The notes beneath the pieces were generated by a model. It was not told where the DNA came from and did no database searches. It was given only the letters and a program-made list of their open reading frames with translations. Positions 4,638 through 8,747 of a DNA stretch of 8,747 bases are shown here, piece by piece (the stretch's first letter is position 1; the number at the start of each line of letters is the position of its first letter). Location of the stretch: the NCBI GenBank assembly GCA_003161495.1, contig PMOP01000063.1, positions 1-8,747 on the forward strand, in the 5' to 3' direction. The position numbers were made by a program, and so were the translations under genes. The stretch is from Acidobacteriota bacterium (GTDB taxonomy: Bacteria > Acidobacteriota > Terriglobia > Acidiferrales > UBA7541).

Positions 4638-6944
4638 ATGTCAGTTAAGATTGCTCCTCCGGTGCCATCACAGCGAATTCGTGGAAGCAGAGGTGCCATG
4701 CCCTCGAAGTGGCCTTTGACAGTTGTCGTGTTTTTCCTGAGTTCGGCTGCTTTTATGGCCACGCGGGCCGCCTCTCAGTCTGCCTCTCCGGCCGCGCAAC
4801 CTGCGCCAGCTGCGCAGCAAGGCGGAGCGCAACAAATGGGATCCGCGCAGTCGGGCTATGTGTTGAAGGTAACCACGCGGCTCGTGACGCTGGATCTTAT
4901 CGCCACGGATTCCCGTGGAAATCCGGTGCGCGACCTCAAGCCGGACGAACTTCAAATTTTTGAAGAGCATAAAGCGCAGCAGAAAATCGAGCACTTTGAA
5001 TATTTTGAAAAATTGGCCGGAGCGGCCGCGCCGGAAAGTTCCGCTTTCGCAAATCGCAAACGAGCGAACGTCATCTCCAACCAATTGCCACTGGATCAGT
5101 TGAAGATTCCGCCGACTGTTTTGTTGATAGATAGTTTGAACACGCAGACTTCGAACCAGCAGCAGGGGCGGGCTCACATGATGCAGTTGTTGAGGACCCT
5201 CCCGCCGGAGACTCCGGTAGCTGTTTTTCTGCTGGGCAGTTCCTTGAGAATCCTGCAGGGATTCACGAGCGACGGATCGCTTCTGCGCGCCGCGCTGGAT
5301 CAAGCCGTGGCAGGGAACACGATTATAAAAGATCCGATCCTGGACACCGAAAACTCTTCCAGCTACTTCGAGAATTCCACCGCGGGGATGGACACAAGCC
5401 AAGGGCTGGCAAGCCAACTCGGCGAGGTTCAGAATTTTGAGAAGGAAGAGTATTCCATGACCATCGATCTGCGAGCCAAGGAAACGCTCGGGGCGATGGC
5501 TCAGATTGGGCAATACCTCAGCGGAATTCCCGGACGGAAAAATTTAATCTGGCTGTCGGAATCCTTTCCGCTGTCCATCGCGCCCGATCCGGATACCGGC
5601 AACAATCCATTTGCCGGCATTCGGGATTATGCCGAGCAAGTGAAACTCGTTGCCAATGTCCTCACGGATGCTCAAGTGGCCGTATACCCGATGGATGTTC
5701 GCGGGCTCCAGGCGAATCAGGTTTTTTCGGCATCCCAGAATACAAGCCGCCCTCAGACCCTGATGACCGGGCCGCGGATTGCCGGCCAGCTGAACCAGGA
5801 GGACATCGACCTGCAGCAATCGCAAGGAACCATGGATGAAATTGCCCAGGATACCGGCGGCAAAGCGTGCAAGAACGGCAATGACCTGACCGGCTGCGTG
5901 ATGACGGCGCTGAAAGACAGCTCCGCGTATTACGAAATGTCGTTCTATCCTCAGAAAGTCAACTGGGACGGGAGATATCACAAGATTGTTGTGAAGACGT
6001 CGCGGCCGGGAGTGAAGCTGGTTTATCGCCGCGGCTATTATGCGTTTGACGCATCTTCGCTCGCGAAGAAGCAGTCGCCGGAAGATCATCTGCATCAGGC
6101 GTGCGCCGATCAACTGCCCTCGACGACCATCCCTCTTACCGTGCAAGCTCTTCCTCCGAGCCAATCCGGAAATTCGCAGGGGAGCCTGCAATATTTGCTT
6201 TTGATCTCAGCGGCCGGACTGGGTTCCACGCAAGGGGGTGGTTCGTACAATCTGAACGTCAGGCTGGCCGACTGCGAATTCGCGCAGAAGAATACGGTTT
6301 TTAAATTCAACGAGAGGGAATTGACGAAAACAGTCTCCGCGGAAATATTCCGTAGCTGGCAGACTACCGGCATTCCCGATCACGTGGCCTTGAAGCCGGC
6401 GGCGGATACTCGGAGGATTCGCCTGGTGGTTCTCGATGTGTCTTCGGGGCTGACCGGCGCAATCGACATTCCCGTGCTGCCGGCGGAAATTGCCAAGGCC
6501 GCCGCGCCTGTTGCGCCGCCGGCGCCCGTCGTGACGACTCCGTATCTGGAATTGCCTGACAAAGTAAAAGCGCCTTCGCAGCCCAAGGTGGTGGCCTCCG
6601 TGACATTTCATTTAAATTCCGGCGCATCGGCAACGCTCGACTGGAGTGGCGACAGCGTGCTCTATCAGCCTGTGGGAGACATGCCCGTAAGCCAGGCTGC
6701 AAAAGGATTTTCCAGCTACGCATTCGGCGGGCGATTCCATTGCCAGGATGGGCATTTTGTTGCAGTGGACGCGGCAGATGGAGAGCCGGAGCTGCGGTTC
6801 ACGTTTCACAATCACCACGGAAAAATGCTCGTTGTGGACTTGAAGGGCGAGCAGCCGGTTTATTTGGGCGATCTGCCAGTCGATCCCAGCGCCCAATCGC
6901 TCTTCGATCAGGTGTGGAAGTCGAGCCACTGCCAGGAACAATAA
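4638..6944 (+). CDS. VWFA-related acidobacterial secreted protein
   Basis: The 768-residue ORF matches the VWFA-related Acidobacterial domain family (TIGR03436 type). Residues 74-122 form the entry module (VLKVTTRLVTLDLIATD, then DSRGNPVRDLKPDELQIFEE). The VWA-like core runs from about 158 to 350, with LLIDSLNT (162-169, the family's D-x-L-N-T in place of the classical metal-site DxSxS) and KNLIWLSESFP (301-311). YHKIVVKT and LVYRRGYYAF (447-470) close the family domain. A long C-terminal extension (about 480-768) follows. The coordinates give the longest frame; the ATG at 4698 (residue 21) is better supported, since it puts a classical signal peptide (MPSKWPLTVVVFFLSSAAF, then AAS) at the N-terminus and has AGAGG four bases upstream. 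Six cysteines remain after the signal, consistent with export. Its ligand and role are unknown. Confidence 0.9.
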   Translation: MSVKIAPPVPSQRIRGSRGAMPSKWPLTVVVFFLSSAAFMATRAASQSASPAAQPAPAAQQGGAQQMGSAQSGYVLKVTTRLVTLDLIATDSRGNPVRDLKPDELQIFEEHKAQQKIEHFEYFEKLAGAAAPESSAFANRKRANVISNQLPLDQLKIPPTVLLIDSLNTQTSNQQQGRAHMMQLLRTLPPETPVAVFLLGSSLRILQGFTSDGSLLRAALDQAVAGNTIIKDPILDTENSSSYFENSTAGMDTSQGLASQLGEVQNFEKEEYSMTIDLRAKETLGAMAQIGQYLSGIPGRKNLIWLSESFPLSIAPDPDTGNNPFAGIRDYAEQVKLVANVLTDAQVAVYPMDVRGLQANQVFSASQNTSRPQTLMTGPRIAGQLNQEDIDLQQSQGTMDEIAQDTGGKACKNGNDLTGCVMTALKDSSAYYEMSFYPQKVNWDGRYHKIVVKTSRPGVKLVYRRGYYAFDASSLAKKQSPEDHLHQACADQLPSTTIPLTVQALPPSQSGNSQGSLQYLLLISAAGLGSTQGGGSYNLNVRLADCEFAQKNTVFKFNERELTKTVSAEIFRSWQTTGIPDHVALKPAADTRRIRLVVLDVSSGLTGAIDIPVLPAEIAKAAAPVAPPAPVVTTPYLELPDKVKAPSQPKVVASVTFHLNSGASATLDWSGDSVLYQPVGDMPVSQAAKGFSSYAFGGRFHCQDGHFVAVDAADGEPELRFTFHNHHGKMLVVDLKGEQPVYLGDLPVDPSAQSLFDQVWKSSHCQEQ

Positions 6945-6993
6945 AGTTCATCGCAGCCCGCAAGGAAACTTCTCCACAGCGCAAACATCGTTG

Positions 6994-7047
6994 TAGCCCG
7001 CCTCTTCAGAGGCGGGGAATCCTTCTCGTAGCGAGAAATTCGGGCTA
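6994..7047. repeat. Compound palindrome before the DUF72 gene (REP-like)
   Basis: Two perfect hairpins sit side by side: CCCGCCTC (6997-7004) pairs with GAGGCGGG (7009-7016) around TTCA, and TTCTCG (7023-7028) pairs with CGAGAA (7032-7037) around TAG. They are enclosed by TAGCCCG (6994-7000) and CGGGCTA (7041-7047), perfect reverse complements, so a three-way junction is possible (the outer and first stems share four bases and compete). The first hairpin matches the inner palindrome of 264-330 apart from an extra base pair around the CTTCAG core. The element fills most of the gap between the VWFA-related and DUF72 genes and ends 12 bases before the GTG start of the latter. Confidence 0.75.
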
Positions 7048-7059
7048 AAATCCCGGTCC

Positions 7060-7872
7060 GTGATCCCTGAATCCGGAATTCGCCTGGGCACGTCAGCGTT
7101 TACCGCGGCTGGCTGGGAGGAGGCTTTTTACCCCGCGGGAATGAAACCCGCCGATTATCTGAGCTACTACGCGACTCGCTTCGATACCGTGGAATTGGAC
7201 AACACGTTTTACCGCACTCCCGCGATTTCCACGGTGAAGGGCTGGTATGCGAAAACCCCGCCGGGATTTTTGTTTGCGGCAAAAGTGCCTCAGGTCATCA
7301 CGCATGAGAAAGCGCTGGCGGATTGCGACGAAGATTTCCGCGATTTTTTAAAAGCGATGGATTGCCTCGGCGAAAAACTGGGTCCGCTGCTCCTGCAATT
7401 CGGGTACTTCAATAAGAAAGCATTTCCCGGGGTGAACGAATTTCTTGCGCGTCTCGCGCCGTTTCTAAAAAGGATCCCCGCGGGATATCGCTTCGTCGTG
7501 GAAATTCGCAACAAGAATTGGCTCGTGCCCGCATTCATTGACGCGCTCAGAGAACACCACGTCGGGCTGGCGCTGGTGGACCAGGCCTGGATGCCGCGTC
7601 CGAAGGAGCTCTTCGAGCGATTCGATCCGATCACGACGGATCTTGCGTACGTGCGCTGGCTCGGCGATCGCAAGGGCATCGAGCAAAAAACGAAAACGTG
7701 GAACAAAATTATCGTGGACCGGACGGCGGAACTGGACGATTGGGTCGAGGTGTTGAAGAAAGTTCACGAACGGAAAATTCAGATTCTCGCGTTCGCGAAT
7801 AATCATTATGCCGGGTTCGGGCCGGGAACGATTGAAGAGTTTCGAGCGCTCTGGCGGCGCGCCAACGGGTAG
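7060..7872 (+). CDS. DUF72 / YecE-family protein
   Basis: The 270-residue protein shows the DUF72 (YecE-like) pattern along its whole length: RLGTSAF (8-14), a YPAG segment (24-27), VELDNTFYRTP (44-54), AKVPQVITHEK (74-84), LLLQFG (110-115), VVEIRNKNW (146-154), ALVDQAW (171-177), YVRWLGDR (197-204) and AFANNHYAGFGP (244-255). The family folds as a TIM barrel with conserved acidic and basic residues in a likely active site, but its reaction is not established. It has no signal peptide and is probably cytoplasmic. The start is GTG at 7060: the frame is open back to TAG at 6994-6996 but has no ATG or other GTG. No Shine-Dalgarno is visible, and a palindromic repeat lies directly upstream. The stop is TAG at 7870-7872. 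It converges on the transporter gene across an inverted repeat. Confidence 0.92.
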   Translation: MIPESGIRLGTSAFTAAGWEEAFYPAGMKPADYLSYYATRFDTVELDNTFYRTPAISTVKGWYAKTPPGFLFAAKVPQVITHEKALADCDEDFRDFLKAMDCLGEKLGPLLLQFGYFNKKAFPGVNEFLARLAPFLKRIPAGYRFVVEIRNKNWLVPAFIDALREHHVGLALVDQAWMPRPKELFERFDPITTDLAYVRWLGDRKGIEQKTKTWNKIIVDRTAELDDWVEVLKKVHERKIQILAFANNHYAGFGPGTIEEFRALWRRANG

Positions 7873-7880
7873 TTGTTTTG

Positions 7881-7954
7881 AGTGGCGCAGGCTTCAGCAT
7901 GTGGGTTTTAGTTTGTGCAAAGTCCAAAACCCACAGGCTGAAGCCTGCGCCACT
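7881..7954. repeat. 29-bp inverted repeat between convergent genes (REP-like, possible bidirectional terminator)
   Basis: Arms 7881-7909 and 7926-7954 are reverse complements at 28 of 29 positions around a 16-base loop. The outer part, AGTGGCGCAGGCTTCAG, matches the outer arms at 219-240 and 358-379, so this belongs to the same repeat family. It begins 8 bp after the DUF72 stop (7872) and ends 11 bp before the transporter stop (7966), so it could end transcription from both sides; there is no T run outside the stem. Confidence 0.8.
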
Positions 7955-7965
7955 AAATGCAAAAT

Positions 7966-8747
7966 TTAATGGATCACGACTGATTCTTCGGCGAGACCGG
8001 CGTTCTGTTGCTTTGCGGGCGCATTGCTGCGCAGGCGAAGGCTCAGGAAAGTTGCGGCAGCGGCGCACAGGGCGGGAATCGATCCGGCAAGAAGAATTTC
8101 GCGCGGAGTCCAATCCAGCTTCAGCATCATGCCGCCAAGAATGGGACCGACAATCGAACCGATGCGCCCGACTCCGAGGCACCAGCCGATTCCCGTGGAC
8201 CGGATCGAAATTGGATAGAACGTGGCGGCGACGGCGGAAAGGCCACCCTGTGCGCCCTGGACCACGAAACCCAGAACGAATGTGATGGACATCATGAGCG
8301 GAAAAGAATTCGAGTAGGCCAGGGAAGCGATCAGAAGAGTGGTGCACAAGAACTCCGTCAGCAAAACCGGGAAGGCGCCCCAGCGATTCATGAAAGTTCC
8401 TTCGATGAAGGATCCCGCAATCCCTCCCACGCTGAATAACATGACCGCCGTCGCCCCCGCGGAAACCGGTTTGCCGGTTTGCCGAAGCAAAGCGGGCAAC
8501 CAGAACACCACGAAATACAGCATCAGGAGATTCATAAAAAAGGGAATCCACAGCAGAATCGTTCCGGCCGTGCGGCCTTCCGTGAACAAACTAACGACGG
8601 GAGCGTTTCTGCGCTGATCCTGGTGTTGCGAGCGAGTCAATGGCGTTTCCGCAAGATCGGGCGAAATGCGCGCCAGAATTTTTAAGATTTTTCGCCAGTC
8701 TGCGCCGGACACTTCGAGGTAGCGCACCGATTCAGGAAGGATCGTGA
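7966..8747 (-). CDS. MFS transporter, aromatic acid:H+ symporter type (C-terminal half, partial)
   Basis: The frame is open from the right edge of the window to TAA at 7966-7968, giving about 260 residues of the C-terminal half; the N-terminal six helices lie outside. The entry sequence LPESVRYLEV, then WRKILKILARISPDLA, is the central cytoplasmic loop typical of the aromatic acid:H+ symporter (AAHS, PcaK-like) branch. Six hydrophobic helices follow, around TILLWIPFFMNLLMLYFVVF, VMLFSVGGIAGSFIEG, FPVLLTEFLCTTLLIASLAY, FVLGFVVQGAQGGLSAVAAT, GWCLGVGRIGSIVGPILGG and LLAGSIPALCAAAATFLSL. YPISIRSTGIGW before helix 11 is also characteristic. Family members import benzoate-, hydroxybenzoate- or protocatechuate-like acids with protons, but the substrate cannot be read here. 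The GTG at 8727-8725 is internal (LPES-V), not the start. The tail after helix 12 is polar (KQQNAGLAEE). Confidence 0.88.
   Translation of the reverse strand, partial: TILPESVRYLEVSGADWRKILKILARISPDLAETPLTRSQHQDQRRNAPVVSLFTEGRTAGTILLWIPFFMNLLMLYFVVFWLPALLRQTGKPVSAGATAVMLFSVGGIAGSFIEGTFMNRWGAFPVLLTEFLCTTLLIASLAYSNSFPLMMSITFVLGFVVQGAQGGLSAVAATFYPISIRSTGIGWCLGVGRIGSIVGPILGGMMLKLDWTPREILLAGSIPALCAAAATFLSLRLRSNAPAKQQNAGLAEESVVIH

Noticed and set aside
4668..5513. Minus-strand open frame (281 codons) opposite the VWFA-related gene
   Set aside because: The plus strand encodes the recognised family domain here; the antisense product has no family features.
7878..8439. Plus-strand open frames across the 7881-7954 repeat and the transporter gene
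   Set aside because: They are antisense to clearly predicted membrane helices and start in or near a palindrome.

Overview
The window looks like a chromosomal stretch of an Acidobacteriota genome, probably class Terriglobia. The strongest clue is a large secreted protein of the acidobacterial VWFA-related family (4638-6944). Moderately high GC coding sequence and palindromic intergenic repeats fit this too. No species can be named from the sequence. Nothing marks the window as a recent island: I see no transposase, integrase, tRNA, rRNA or CRISPR array.

Layout. The window opens with the last 37 codons of an unidentified plus-strand gene (1-114). A 376-bp gap follows, most of it a nested inverted repeat (219-379). 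Then come a stand-alone receiver-domain response regulator (491-871) and an archaeal-type glycogen debranching enzyme (965-3016), both on the plus strand. The debranching gene converges, across only 16 bp, on a minus-strand gene (3033-4052) for an exported glycine-zipper protein with a tyrosine/glycine/proline-rich tail. A 585-bp gap (4053-4637) holds several hairpins and a possible 19-21 residue lysine-rich small protein on the minus strand (4487-4546). The VWFA-related protein follows (4638-6944), then a short palindrome-filled gap, then a DUF72/YecE-family gene (7060-7872, GTG start). A near-perfect 29-bp inverted repeat (7881-7954) separates this from the convergent C-terminal half of an aromatic-acid-type MFS transporter (7966-8747, minus, N-terminal half off the window).

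How the parts relate. These are mostly single genes, not one obvious operon. The receiver protein and debranching enzyme are codirectional with a 93-bp gap and could be co-transcribed, but nothing proves a shared role. Two genes encode exported envelope proteins of types common in this phylum. One covers glucan metabolism, one an organic-acid transporter, and one a conserved TIM-barrel protein of unclear role.

The most unusual content is non-coding. Three intergenic gaps carry palindromes built around a common CTTCAG/CTGAAG core, arranged like REP/REPIN elements, and a fourth gap carries a different hairpin family. The lysine-rich small ORF beside one of these hairpins is the best candidate for an overlooked gene.
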